Made by a program: the position numbers and the translations under genes. A DNA stretch of 64,000 nucleotides from positions 620,001 to 684,000 of the forward strand of contig CAWHDH010000017.1 of the NCBI GenBank assembly GCA_963828075.1. Reading direction: 5' to 3'. Positions 1 through 10,160 of this stretch are shown here, one piece after another. The first letter of the stretch is position 1; each line of letters starts with the position of its first letter. The notes under the pieces are model-generated. The model worked only from the letters and a program-made list of their open reading frames with translations. It was not told the DNA's origin and did not search any database. The stretch comes from JACCYI01 sp963828075. GTDB lineage: Bacteria; Actinomycetota; Thermoleophilia; Solirubrobacterales; Solirubrobacteraceae.

Positions 1-677
1 AGCGCGGCGCGTTCGCCATGGGCGGCATGTCGGCGTTCCTGCCGTCGCGCACCGACGAGGAGCAGAACCAGGCGTCGATGCAGAAGGTCCGCGAGGACAA
101 GCAGCGCGAGGCCGAGGCGGGCTTCGACGGCACCTGGGTGGCGCACCCGGATTTCGTGGCGCCCGCGCTCGAGCAGTTCGACGCGGTGCTCGGCGACAAG
201 CCGAACCAGATCGACCGCCAGCGCCCGGACGTGTCGGTGGGCCGCGACGACCTCCTCGCGGTCGACCAGACGCCCGGCGAGATCACCGAGGCGGGTCTGC
301 GCGCCAACGTCAACATCGGGATCCAGTACCTCTCCGCCTGGCTGCGCGGCAACGGCGCCGCCGGGATCTACGGCCTGATGGAGGACGCGGCCACCGCCGA
401 GATCTCGCGCTCGCAGGTGTGGCAGTGGATCACCCACGGCGCGAAGCTCTCATCCGGGGAGCCGGTCACCCGCGAGCTCGTGCAGCGGTTGGAGGACGAG
501 GAGCTCGAGACGATCCGCGGCGAGATCGGCGACGACGAGTGGTTCGAGCGCGAGGGCCGGCCGAAGCTCGCCAAGCGGCTGTTCGAGGAGGTCGCCCTCG
601 CCGACGAGCTCGCCGACTTCCTCACCCTCCCGGCCTACGAGGCGCTGCTGCGGATCGAGGCCGGCGACGAGCCGTAG
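1..677 (+). CDS. aceB: malate synthase A, C-terminal part (5' end outside window)
   Basis: The reading frame is open from the first bases and ends in TAG at 675-677, so only about the last 224 residues are present. The visible part has GGMSAFLPSR followed by a helical region with VDQTPGEITEAGLRANVNIGI and YLSAWLRGNGAA, typical of the C-terminal half of malate synthase A. Malate synthase condenses glyoxylate with acetyl-CoA in the glyoxylate shunt, in the cytoplasm. No isocitrate lyase gene is in the window. The gene converges on the aldo/keto reductase, with only 22 nt between the stop codons. Confidence 0.93.
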   Translation, partial: RGAFAMGGMSAFLPSRTDEEQNQASMQKVREDKQREAEAGFDGTWVAHPDFVAPALEQFDAVLGDKPNQIDRQRPDVSVGRDDLLAVDQTPGEITEAGLRANVNIGIQYLSAWLRGNGAAGIYGLMEDAATAEISRSQVWQWITHGAKLSSGEPVTRELVQRLEDEELETIRGEIGDDEWFEREGRPKLAKRLFEEVALADELADFLTLPAYEALLRIEAGDEP

Positions 678-684
678 GGGCGCT

Positions 685-700
685 GGCCTGGATCCAGGCC
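685..700. terminator. 16-bp perfect palindrome between convergent genes, possible bidirectional terminator
   Basis: GGCCTGGATCCAGGCC is a perfect 16-bp palindrome in the 22-nt gap between the malate synthase stop and the aldo/keto reductase stop; it touches the latter at 700. There is no T tract on either side, so a terminator role is inferred from position and symmetry only. Confidence 0.35.
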
Positions 701-1728
701 TAGACCTCGAGCGCCTTCGCCCAGAGGTTGATGCCGGTGTCCACGGCGTGCTCGTCGATCGCGGACAGCTCGTCGTCGGTGAACACCGGGCCGCCGAGCG
801 CGCCGACGTTGTCCTCGAGCTGGCGGACGCTCGAGGCGCCGATCAGCGCCGAGGTCATCCGTGGGTCGCGCAGGACCCAGGCGATCGCCATCTGGGCGAG
901 CGTCTGGCCGCGGGCCCCGGCGATCTCGTTGAGCGCGCGGACGTGGGAGAGGTTCTCCTCGGTCAGCCACCCCGGGTCGAATGACTTGCCGGCCGCCGCC
1001 CGTGAGTCCTCCGGGACGCCCTCGAGGTAGCGGTTCGTGAGCAGCCCCTGGGCGAGCGGGGAGAACGCGATGCAGCCCGCGCCCTCGGCCTCGAGCGTGT
1101 CGAGCAGGCGGTCGTCCTCGGTCCAGCGGTTGACCATCGAATAGGACGGCTGGTGGATGAGCAGCGGCGTCCCGAGCTCGCGCAGGATCCCCGCGGCCTC
1201 GGCCGTGCGCTCACTCGTGTAGCTCGAGATCCCGACGTAGAGTGCCTTGCCCTGGCGGACCGCCGTGTCGAGCGCGCCCATCGTCTCCTCGAGCGGCGTG
1301 TCCGGGTCGGGGCGGTGCGAGTAGAAGATGTCGACGTACTCGAGGCCCATGCGCGCGAGGCTCTGATCCAGGCTCGCGAGCATGTACTTGCGCGAGCCCC
1401 ACTCCCCGTACGGCCCGGGCCACATGTCGTAGCCGGCCTTGGTGGAGATGACGAGCTCGTCGCGGAACGGCCGCAGGTCCTCTCGCATCATCCGGCCGAA
1501 GTTCTTCTCCGCCCCGCCGTACGGCGGGCCGTAGTTGTTGGCGAGATCGATATGGGTGACGCCGAGGTCGAAGGCGCGCAGCACGATTGCGCGCTGCACC
1601 TCGTACGGCTTGTCGTCGCCGAAGTTGTTCCAGAGGCCGAGGGAGACGGCGGGGAGCTCGAGGCCGGAGCGTCCGCTGCGGCGATATTCGATGGCGTCGT
1701 AACGATCGGGCGAGGGGAGATGAGGCAT
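700..1728 (-). CDS. gpr: aldo/keto reductase, YghZ / L-glyceraldehyde 3-phosphate reductase type
   Basis: A 342-residue NADPH-dependent aldo/keto reductase. The N-terminus reads YRRSGRSGLELPAVSLGLW, and the catalytic Asp and Tyr lie in DLANNYGPPYGGAEKNFG, Lys in STKAGYD and His in YSHRPDP. The spacing GPYGEWGSRKYMLASLDQSL matches the E. coli YghZ subgroup, which reduces L-glyceraldehyde 3-phosphate and other aldehydes. ATG at 1728 is chosen because family homology begins there and a TACCGT hexamer lies 8 nt upstream, fitting a leaderless transcript. The frame stays open further upstream, but that part overlaps the divergent gene and has no homology. The physiological substrate is not shown by context. 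Confidence 0.9.
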   Translation of the reverse strand: MPHLPSPDRYDAIEYRRSGRSGLELPAVSLGLWNNFGDDKPYEVQRAIVLRAFDLGVTHIDLANNYGPPYGGAEKNFGRMMREDLRPFRDELVISTKAGYDMWPGPYGEWGSRKYMLASLDQSLARMGLEYVDIFYSHRPDPDTPLEETMGALDTAVRQGKALYVGISSYTSERTAEAAGILRELGTPLLIHQPSYSMVNRWTEDDRLLDTLEAEGAGCIAFSPLAQGLLTNRYLEGVPEDSRAAAGKSFDPGWLTEENLSHVRALNEIAGARGQTLAQMAIAWVLRDPRMTSALIGASSVRQLEDNVGALGGPVFTDDELSAIDEHAVDTGINLWAKALEV

Positions 1729-1736
1729 GGTGGCAA

Positions 1737-1742
1737 ACGGTA
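1737..1742 (-). promoter_or_regulatory. -10-like TACCGT before the aldo/keto reductase (leaderless start)
   Basis: On the minus strand TACCGT is followed by 8 nt and then the ATG at 1728. This matches the actinobacterial TANNNT -10 element at the distance expected for a leaderless mRNA. No clear -35 is seen. Confidence 0.4.
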
Positions 1743-1834
1743 GCCGAGACCCTCGCGGTGCGGCTGCCCGCACCCCGCCGAAGCCTGGCAGCGCGATGGC
1801 CCGCGGCGCCCCCGGACGGCAGACTGACAAACAC

Positions 1835-2554
1835 ATGCCAGTCCGCCGCCGCCTCGCCATCGTCGCCGTCGCATTCGCGGCCGCCCTCACCCTCCTGCTC
1901 GGTGTCGTGCTCGTGCTCAACGGGCTGGGATCCGCGTTCGCGTCGACCGAGCACCGCGAGCGCTCGTTCCCCGCGCCGGTCGAGCGGGTGGAGATCGACG
2001 TCATCGGCGGCGACGTCGAGGTGCTCGCCCGCCCCCGGCAGCGCGCCGTCCGCACCTCGCGGGAGACGAAGTCGTTCCTCGGGTCGGCGACCGTGACCGA
2101 GGAGCTCCACGGCGGCGTCCTGCACCTGCGCGCCCGCTGCGACCTCGGCTTCATCGGCACCTGCGAGACGAACTACCGCGTCGAAGTGCCGCCGGGCGTC
2201 TCCGTCCACACCAGGAGCATCGCCGGCGACGTCCTGATCACCGGCGTCGAGGGCGACATCGACGTCCGCACCACGAGCGGGGACATCGAGATGAGCGGGC
2301 TGCGCTCGCGCAAGACGCGCGCCAAGTCGACCGCGGGCGAGGTGACCATCGGCGTGCGCCGGGTGCCCGATCGGCTCCAGGCGCGGACGACCGCGGGCGA
2401 CGTGAAGCTCGTCGTTCCCGCCGGCACCTACTCCGTCGAGGTCGACACCGGCGCCGGCGACGACACCGTCAGCGGCGTGATCGACGATCCGGCGGCCGGC
2501 CACGCGATCACCGCCCGCACGACGGCGGGCGACGTGACGATCCGCGGCCGCTAG
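1835..2554 (+). CDS. membrane-anchored DUF4097-type beta-helix protein
   Basis: About 239 residues. A basic start (MPVRRR) leads into one hydrophobic segment at roughly residues 7-30, then an extracytoplasmic domain built of repeats ending in AGDV-like turns: RSIAGDV, RTTSGDI, KSTAGEV, RTTAGDV and again RTTAGDV. This is the DUF4097 pattern, a right-handed beta-helix-like fold also called a putative adhesin; its biochemical role is unknown. ATG at 1835 is chosen because the membrane anchor begins right after it; a longer frame from 1727 would add a low-complexity stretch overlapping the divergent gene. Its TAG shares bases with the stop of the convergent DUF5317 gene. Confidence 0.75.
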   Translation: MPVRRRLAIVAVAFAAALTLLLGVVLVLNGLGSAFASTEHRERSFPAPVERVEIDVIGGDVEVLARPRQRAVRTSRETKSFLGSATVTEELHGGVLHLRARCDLGFIGTCETNYRVEVPPGVSVHTRSIAGDVLITGVEGDIDVRTTSGDIEMSGLRSRKTRAKSTAGEVTIGVRRVPDRLQARTTAGDVKLVVPAGTYSVEVDTGAGDDTVSGVIDDPAAGHAITARTTAGDVTIRGR

Positions 2555-3105
2555 GCCACGAGGGCGGTGCGCCGGCGGCGGAGTAGCCGGCTCTCGCAGA
2601 TCGAGTGCATGAGCACCCAGGCGCCGGCGACCAGCAAGAGGTCCCCGACGCTGAAGACGTTCGCCGCCGGCACCCACGCCGGGATCGCGAAGACGTCCCC
2701 CAGGAACCACAGGTTCGCGTCCGCGACCACCGCGGAGTTCGTGAAGACCTCGGAGTCGGCGGTCATCCCGGCGGCCTGCAGCGCCTGCACTCGGGCCGGC
2801 ATGACGCCGCCGTTGGCCACGATCGCCGCCGCGTTGCACAGGCCGCCCAGCGCGATCAGCGGCAGACCGGGCAGACGCAGGTTGCGCAGCAGGACGACGA
2901 TCAGCACCACGTAGGTCCCGCTGTGGATCGCCGCGCGCAGGCCTTCGTCGCCGGCGGGCAGGACGTTGACGATCAGGAGCTGGACGGCGAACGCGCAGAC
3001 CACGACCGGCAGCCATCGCAGCCGCAGGTCGGCAAGCCGCCGCAGGCGGCCGCCCGCGAGCGGGACGCACGCGAGCCCGAGAAGCGTCAGAACGCCGATC
3101 AGCAT
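2551..3105 (-). CDS. DUF5317-family integral membrane protein
   Basis: A 184-residue protein with about five hydrophobic segments and the signature LAGGRLRRLADLRLRWLP near the N-terminus, then GGVMPARVQALQAAG and a late FSVGDLLLVAGAW. This pattern is that of DUF5317, a family of unknown function common in actinobacteria. The frame can extend to 3189, but that N-terminus is hydrophilic and unlike the family, so ATG at 3105 is preferred. The stop overlaps the stop of the convergent DUF4097 gene by 4 nt. Confidence 0.75.
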   Translation of the reverse strand: MLIGVLTLLGLACVPLAGGRLRRLADLRLRWLPVVVCAFAVQLLIVNVLPAGDEGLRAAIHSGTYVVLIVVLLRNLRLPGLPLIALGGLCNAAAIVANGGVMPARVQALQAAGMTADSEVFTNSAVVADANLWFLGDVFAIPAWVPAANVFSVGDLLLVAGAWVLMHSICESRLLRRRRTALVA

Positions 3106-3206
3106 TACGAATGCATCGGCAAACCGGAATCGCGCCTTTAGGTTCGACCCCTTGCGCCGATCACTCTGAAGCAGCACTCGTATAGCCAATCCAAGGATGG
3201 CACGGC

Positions 3207-3308
3207 ATGAAGACCAACCTGCAGGGAAGCATCTACCGCCTGGCGTTCAGCGCCACGTCGCTCCTGTTGATCGTCGAGGCGCTCGGCGCCGGGCGCAAAT
3301 GGCGCTGA
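3207..3308 (+). CDS. small 33-residue putative membrane peptide
   Basis: ATG at 3207 opens a 34-codon frame ending in TGA at 3306-3308. The product starts MKTNLQGSIYRLAFSATS, has a hydrophobic core around residues 12-28 and ends in GAGRKWR. AAGGA at 3193-3197 sits 9 nt before the ATG, a good ribosome binding site. Codon choice is GC3-rich as in the neighbours. It lies between the divergent DUF5317 gene and the GGDEF-EAL gene. I cannot assign a function. Confidence 0.5.
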   Translation: MKTNLQGSIYRLAFSATSLLLIVEALGAGRKWR

Positions 3309-3364
3309 TCGAGGGTCAGAAGTTCTAGGCGCTCCCGTTGCATCGAGCCACGGGCGTCTCACCG

Positions 3365-5422
3365 ATGACGGTGGGGCGCCCGCGTCGCTCGCCCATCACG
3401 ACGACCGATCCATCCGTCCGACACCCCGTGCTCTCACTCAATCGCTACGTCACGCTCGTCACGGCACTCGGGATCGGGCTCATGGCGGCCGTCCTCGCGA
3501 CCGGTGACCTCAGCGCCCTCCAGCTCGACATCACGCTCGGTCTCCTGCTGGTCGGACTCCTCGTCGGCGAGTGCCTGCCCATGCGCATCGTGCACCACGG
3601 GTCCGAGGGGGAGATCACGACCTCGGCGACCTTCGCCCTCGCCCTGCTCCTGACGACGGGCCTCGAGGTGACCATGGTCGCGCTGGCGCTGGCCGCCGTC
3701 GTCGCCGATCTGCGCCAGCACAAGACGGTCAGCCGGACCCTCTTCAACGTCGGCCAGTACTCGCTGGCCCTGGGCGGCGCGGCCCTGACGCTGGCACTGC
3801 TCTCGGACCTCGACCACCCGACGGCCGATGCCTTCGGTCCGGACGACCTCGCCGGCGCCGTCGGAGCGGCGGCGGTCTTCTTCTTCATCAACGCGGTCCT
3901 CGTCGCGCGCGCCGTCTCGCTGTTCGAGGGCGCCCGGTTCTGGCGCTACCTGCGCACGGACCTCGAGTTCCAGACGTCGACGGTCGGCATCCTGCTCGGG
4001 CTCGGGCCGATCCTCGTCATCACGAGCGAGTTCTCCCTGCTGGCCGTGCCGCTGCTCGGGCTGCCGCTCGTCGCGCTGCACCGCGCCGGCCGGCGGGCGA
4101 TCCTGCACCAGAAGGACGCGCTGCACGACCGGCTCACCGGGCTGCCCAACCGCGTGCTGTTGGGCGATCGCCTCGAGCAGGCGCTCGTCCGCGCCCGCCG
4201 CGAGGGAACGATGGTCGCGGTCATGTTCCTCGACCTCGACAAGTTCAAGGACATCAACGACACCCTCGGCCATCAGAAGGGCGACCAGGTCCTCGAGGTG
4301 CTCTCGTGTCGCCTCCGCGCCCACCTCCGCGAGTCCGACACGGTGGCGCGACTCGGCGGCGACGAGTTCGCGATCGTCCTCCCGGACACGAGCCTGGAGG
4401 CCGCGCAGCACGCGGCACGGCTGCTGTGTGAGGTCGTCGAGACCCCCTTCCCCACCACCGACGAGCTCGTGCTGCACGTTCGGGCGAGCGTCGGCGTCGC
4501 CGTCTCCCCGGCGCACGGCGTCGATTCGGAGACGCTCATGCGCCACGCCGACGCCGCGATGTACCGCGCCAAGGCGGCCGGCGGAGGCGAGGCGCTCTAC
4601 GCCGCCGACCAGGACGACCGTTCGCCCGACAAGCTGCGGATGGCGTCCGAGCTGCGCCAGGCGATCGCCGACGGTCGCCTCGTCATGCACTTCCAGCCCA
4701 AGGTCTCCCTGCACACGGGGCGGATCGAAGGGCTCGAGGCGCTCGTCCGCTGGCCGCACCCGCGTCTCGGGATGCTCCCCCCGGGCGAGTTCCTCCGGCT
4801 CGCCGAGCACGCCGGGCTCATGCCGGCGCTGACGTCGTTCGCCCTCGAGGCCGCGCTGCGCGAGTGCAAGGCATGGCTCGCCGGCGGGCTCGACGTGAGC
4901 GTGGCCGTCAACCTCTCCGCGGCATCGCTGCGGGACGACCGGATCGTGGAGGAGGTGCGGGAGCTGCTGGAGCGCCACGAACTGCCGGGGCATCTGCTCC
5001 AGCTCGAGCTCACCGAGGATTCGCTCGTGGCCGACCTCGACGCCGCCGGCAACGTGCTGGGCCGGCTCCGCGATCTCGGCGTCGGCGTGGCGATCGACGA
5101 CTTCGGCACGGGGTACTCCTCGCTGTCGCACATCAAGGACCTGCCGGTCGACGAGCTCAAGATCGACCGCTCCTTCGTCGCGGGCCTCGCGGACGGGACG
5201 GCCGAGGTGGCCATCGTGCGCTCGACGATCAAGCTCGCCCACGACCTCGGGCTGCGGGTCGTGGCCGAAGGGGTCGAGACCAGCGCGGTGCTGGCCCACC
5301 TCTGCGAGCTCGAGTGCGACGCGGTCCAGGGCTACCTGTTCGGCCGCCCGATGCCGGCCGAGGATCTCTGGCCGACGCTGTCGCTCGACGCCGGCGTCGA
5401 GCTGCTCGCACCCGCCGCCTGA
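3365..5422 (+). CDS. membrane GGDEF-EAL protein (c-di-GMP turnover)
   Basis: About 685 residues. The N-terminal third (roughly residues 25-240) has seven to eight hydrophobic segments, a membrane sensor-like region I cannot name. A GGDEF domain follows (starts near LHDRLTGLPNR) with an intact GGDEF motif at residues 331-335, then an EAL domain with EAL at 458-460, DDFGTGYSSL, KIDRSF and VAEGVET. Both catalytic motifs look intact, so it could make and degrade cyclic di-GMP. The start is uncertain: ATG 3365 is preferred over TTG 3338. It is convergent with ispG. Confidence 0.9.
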   Translation: MTVGRPRRSPITTTDPSVRHPVLSLNRYVTLVTALGIGLMAAVLATGDLSALQLDITLGLLLVGLLVGECLPMRIVHHGSEGEITTSATFALALLLTTGLEVTMVALALAAVVADLRQHKTVSRTLFNVGQYSLALGGAALTLALLSDLDHPTADAFGPDDLAGAVGAAAVFFFINAVLVARAVSLFEGARFWRYLRTDLEFQTSTVGILLGLGPILVITSEFSLLAVPLLGLPLVALHRAGRRAILHQKDALHDRLTGLPNRVLLGDRLEQALVRARREGTMVAVMFLDLDKFKDINDTLGHQKGDQVLEVLSCRLRAHLRESDTVARLGGDEFAIVLPDTSLEAAQHAARLLCEVVETPFPTTDELVLHVRASVGVAVSPAHGVDSETLMRHADAAMYRAKAAGGGEALYAADQDDRSPDKLRMASELRQAIADGRLVMHFQPKVSLHTGRIEGLEALVRWPHPRLGMLPPGEFLRLAEHAGLMPALTSFALEAALRECKAWLAGGLDVSVAVNLSAASLRDDRIVEEVRELLERHELPGHLLQLELTEDSLVADLDAAGNVLGRLRDLGVGVAIDDFGTGYSSLSHIKDLPVDELKIDRSFVAGLADGTAEVAIVRSTIKLAHDLGLRVVAEGVETSAVLAHLCELECDAVQGYLFGRPMPAEDLWPTLSLDAGVELLAPAA

Positions 5423-5441
5423 GGGCGGCGCCGGGCGGGCG

Positions 5442-6704
5442 TCAGGCGCGGCTGAAGCGCCGGCCGGAGACCGGGGAGGCCTCCTCGTCTAGGCGCAGGA
5501 CCTCGTCCATCGAGTCGGCCTCGGCCCGCTGGCGCTCGGCCTCGAGCTTGGCGAGCCGCTCGGGCGTCAGCTCGCCGGCATTCTCCTCCTCGATGCGCTG
5601 GAGCCACTCGGCGCCCGCGGCCTGCTCGGCGGCGTCGATCTCGATGTGCTTGGTCTGGGTGTACTTGTCGATCTCGGCAAACAGCTCGTCGACCAGGCGC
5701 TCCTGCGGAACCTTCTTCATGGCCTTGCCGCGCGAGAAGATCAGGCCCTCGTTCTTCGCGCCGGTGATGCCGAAGTCCGCGTGGGACGCCTCGCCGATCC
5801 CGTTGACCGCACAGCCGAGCACCGCGACCTCGATCGGGTCCTCGTAGGCCTCGAGGCGGCGCTCGATGTCGGCGACCACCGTGTCCATGTCGAACTGCAG
5901 CCGCCCGCAGGTCGGGCAGGCGATGAGCACCGGCCCGCGCTCGCGCAGCTTGAGCGCCTTGAGGATCTCCCAGGCGACCTTGACCTCCTCCTCCGCGTGG
6001 AAGGTGGAGAGCGAGATGCGGATGGTGTCGCCGATGCCGTCGGCGAGCAGCGTGCCGAGGCCGACGGCCGACTTCAGCGAGCCCGACCACTTGGTCCCGG
6101 CCTCGGTGATCCCGAGGTGCAGCGGGTACGGGATCCGCTCGGAGAGCAACCGGTTGGCGGCGATCGTGTAGGGCACGTTCGTCGACTTGATCGAGACCTT
6201 GAAGTCGGTGAAGTCCAGGCGCTCCATCAGCGCGACGAACTCGACGGCGGCGGCCACCAGTGCCTCGACCGGGTTCTCGCGCTCGAGCGCGTGCAGATGC
6301 TTGGGCAGCGACCCCGAGTTCACGCCGATGCGCATCGGCGTGCCGGCGGCGCGGGCGCGGTCGGCCACCTCGGCGACCTTCTCCGGGCCGCCGATGTTGC
6401 CCGGGTTCAGGCGGATGCAGTGCGCGCCGGCGTCGATCGCCTTGAGCGCGAGCGTGTGGTTGAAGTGGATGTCGGCGATGATCGGGATCGGCGACTCGGC
6501 GACGATCGTCTTGAGCGCCTCGACGTCCTTGTCGCGCGGCACCGCCACCCGCACGATGTCCGCCCCCGCGTCGGCGACCTTGCGGATCTGGTCCATGGTC
6601 GCCGTGAGGTTGGCGGTCTCGGTCTTGGTCATCGTCTGCACGACGACGGGCGCGCCGCCGCCGATCTGCACGCCGCCCACGGTCACGTGTCGCTCTGAGG
6701 CCAT
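5442..6704 (-). CDS. ispG: 4-hydroxy-3-methylbut-2-enyl diphosphate synthase
   Basis: A 420-residue IspG (GcpE), the penultimate MEP-pathway enzyme, reducing MEcPP to HMBPP with a [4Fe-4S] cluster. The N-terminal TIM barrel has QTMTKTETANLTATMDQI and RLNPGNIGG; the C-terminal domain carries the cluster cysteines in CPTCGRLQF and LGCAVNGIGEA. The last 45 residues are a charged tail longer than usual. ATG 6704 is supported by homology and by TAGACT 7 nt upstream. dxr and rseP, usual actinobacterial neighbours, lie 4 kb away, separated by fadD and a GGDEF gene. Confidence 0.96.
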   Translation of the reverse strand: MASERHVTVGGVQIGGGAPVVVQTMTKTETANLTATMDQIRKVADAGADIVRVAVPRDKDVEALKTIVAESPIPIIADIHFNHTLALKAIDAGAHCIRLNPGNIGGPEKVAEVADRARAAGTPMRIGVNSGSLPKHLHALERENPVEALVAAAVEFVALMERLDFTDFKVSIKSTNVPYTIAANRLLSERIPYPLHLGITEAGTKWSGSLKSAVGLGTLLADGIGDTIRISLSTFHAEEEVKVAWEILKALKLRERGPVLIACPTCGRLQFDMDTVVADIERRLEAYEDPIEVAVLGCAVNGIGEASHADFGITGAKNEGLIFSRGKAMKKVPQERLVDELFAEIDKYTQTKHIEIDAAEQAAGAEWLQRIEEENAGELTPERLAKLEAERQRAEADSMDEVLRLDEEASPVSGRRFSRA

Positions 6705-6711
6705 TGCCTTG

Positions 6712-6717
6712 AGTCTA
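6712..6717 (-). promoter_or_regulatory. -10-like TAGACT before ispG (leaderless start)
   Basis: Minus-strand TAGACT lies 7 nt before the ispG ATG, the arrangement of a leaderless actinobacterial promoter. No -35 hexamer is evident. Confidence 0.42.
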
Positions 6718-6749
6718 GGAGGGTTGCTGCCGATGACTGTGCGGAGGAA

Positions 6750-8300
6750 ATGCCCGTCCACGTCCGCATCCGGCTGTTGCTGGTCCTCGCGCTGCTGTTG
6801 ATCGTCGCCGCCCTCGGGGTGGCGACGGAGACCCAGCGCCGGGTCTCCGAGCGCTCTTTCGCCCAGACGGAGGCCGCCGAGCGGCGCCTGGGCGGGATGC
6901 TCGACCAGAGCGACGGGCTGTTCCACTACCTCGAGCACCGCGACGCCGACGAGCTCGCACAGGTGCGCAGGGGCAGCACCGTCGTCGAGCGCGAGATCCT
7001 CCGCGCCGGCCTCAACGGCACCGACCTGTCCCGCCGGATGCGCGACCGGCTCGACCGCGAGGCCGTCGCCATCGGTCACTGGCAGGAGCTCGCCGACGCC
7101 GTCCTCGCCGCCCCGGATGACGCCGAGGAGAACGAGGAGGCGCGCGAGCACGCCCTCGACGGCTATCGCGAGGCCAACCGCGCGACGCTCGCCGAGGTCC
7201 GCGCCGAGCGGCTCAGCGCCCAGAAGGACGCGCAGCGGCTCTCCGCCGGCGTGCTGGCCGCGCTCGTCCTGCTGCTCGGTCTGCCGGCCTATCTGATCGT
7301 CGAGCGCAGCGCGCACCGCGGCGCCCGCCGCGCCGGCGACGACGAGCGCTTCGGCGAGGCCATCCAGTTCGCTCGGACCCAGGACGACGCCTACGAGGTC
7401 CTGCGCCGGCATCTCGACATCACGCTCGTCAAGGGCACGGCGGTCGTGCTCAACCGCAACAACAGCTCCGACCGCCTCGAGCCGCGCACGCCCGTCGAGC
7501 CGGGAACGCCGCTCGCCGAGGCGCTCGAGGGCGCCAGCCCCGACGACTGCCTCGCGGTCCGCCGCGGCACCCTCCACCGCCGCCGGGCCGGCGAGCCCGA
7601 GCTGCTCAGCTGCGAAGTCTGCGGCGCGGTCGGCGAGAACGTCACCTGCGCCCCGTCGCTGGTCGGCGGCGAGGTCATCGGATCGGTGCTCGTGCAGCAT
7701 GCCGCCGCGCCGCGCGCGGGCGAGGAGGAGCGCCTGCGGACCGCGGTCGCCGAGGCGGCCCCGATCATCGCCAACCTCCGCAACCTCGAGTTCGCCGAGG
7801 CCCGCGCGATGACCGACGCGCTGACCGGCCTGCCGAACAAGCGCTCGCTCGACGAGGCGCTCAAGCGCATGGTGGCTCAGGCCGTGCGCCACGACCAGCC
7901 GCTCGCCGGGATCCTGTTCGACCTCGACCACTTCAAGCTCGTCAACGACCGCCAGGGCCACGAGGCCGGCGACGAGGTCCTCGCCGCCGTGGGCGCCGCG
8001 ATCCCCTCCGCCCTGCGCGCCTCCGACCTCGCCGGCCGCTTCGGCGGCGAGGAGTTCCTGGCGCTGCTGCCCGGCACGACCCGCGAGGGCGCGCTCCTGG
8101 TCGCCGAGAAGCTCCGCCTGACCATCGCGTCGGTGATCGTCGGCGACGCCGCCATGAGCGTCACCGCCTCCTTCGGCGTCGCCGCGATCCCCGAGGACGC
8201 CGCCGACGGCGCCGAGCTGCTCCGCGTCGCCGACCGCGCGCTCTACCGCGCCAAGGCGAACGGCCGCAACCGGGTCGAGTCGCTCGACCCGGTCACGTAG
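6750..8300 (+). CDS. membrane diguanylate cyclase with GAF-like domain
   Basis: A 516-residue protein. One transmembrane helix at about residues 7-24, an extracytoplasmic helical region, a second helix at about 164-183, then a GAF-like region (about 195-350) holding four cysteines (DDCLAVRRG, SCEVCGAV, NVTCAPS), which could bind a metal. The C-terminal GGDEF domain begins at DALTGLPNKRSLDEAL and has GGEEF at 432-436, so it should convert two GTP to c-di-GMP. GGAGGAA directly before ATG 6750 is a clear ribosome binding site. It diverges from ispG and converges on fadD. Confidence 0.9.
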   Translation: MPVHVRIRLLLVLALLLIVAALGVATETQRRVSERSFAQTEAAERRLGGMLDQSDGLFHYLEHRDADELAQVRRGSTVVEREILRAGLNGTDLSRRMRDRLDREAVAIGHWQELADAVLAAPDDAEENEEAREHALDGYREANRATLAEVRAERLSAQKDAQRLSAGVLAALVLLLGLPAYLIVERSAHRGARRAGDDERFGEAIQFARTQDDAYEVLRRHLDITLVKGTAVVLNRNNSSDRLEPRTPVEPGTPLAEALEGASPDDCLAVRRGTLHRRRAGEPELLSCEVCGAVGENVTCAPSLVGGEVIGSVLVQHAAAPRAGEEERLRTAVAEAAPIIANLRNLEFAEARAMTDALTGLPNKRSLDEALKRMVAQAVRHDQPLAGILFDLDHFKLVNDRQGHEAGDEVLAAVGAAIPSALRASDLAGRFGGEEFLALLPGTTREGALLVAEKLRLTIASVIVGDAAMSVTASFGVAAIPEDAADGAELLRVADRALYRAKANGRNRVESLDPVT

Positions 8301-8306
8301 CCACCG

Positions 8307-10121
<1,815 letters not shown>

Positions 10122-10160
10122 CTCTCGTCCTCCCCAGGATCTCGATGAACCCGGGGGACG

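Noticed and set aside
1727..1834. Longer N-terminus for the DUF4097 protein
   Set aside because: The extra 36 residues are low-complexity, precede the membrane anchor and overlap the start of the divergent reductase gene.
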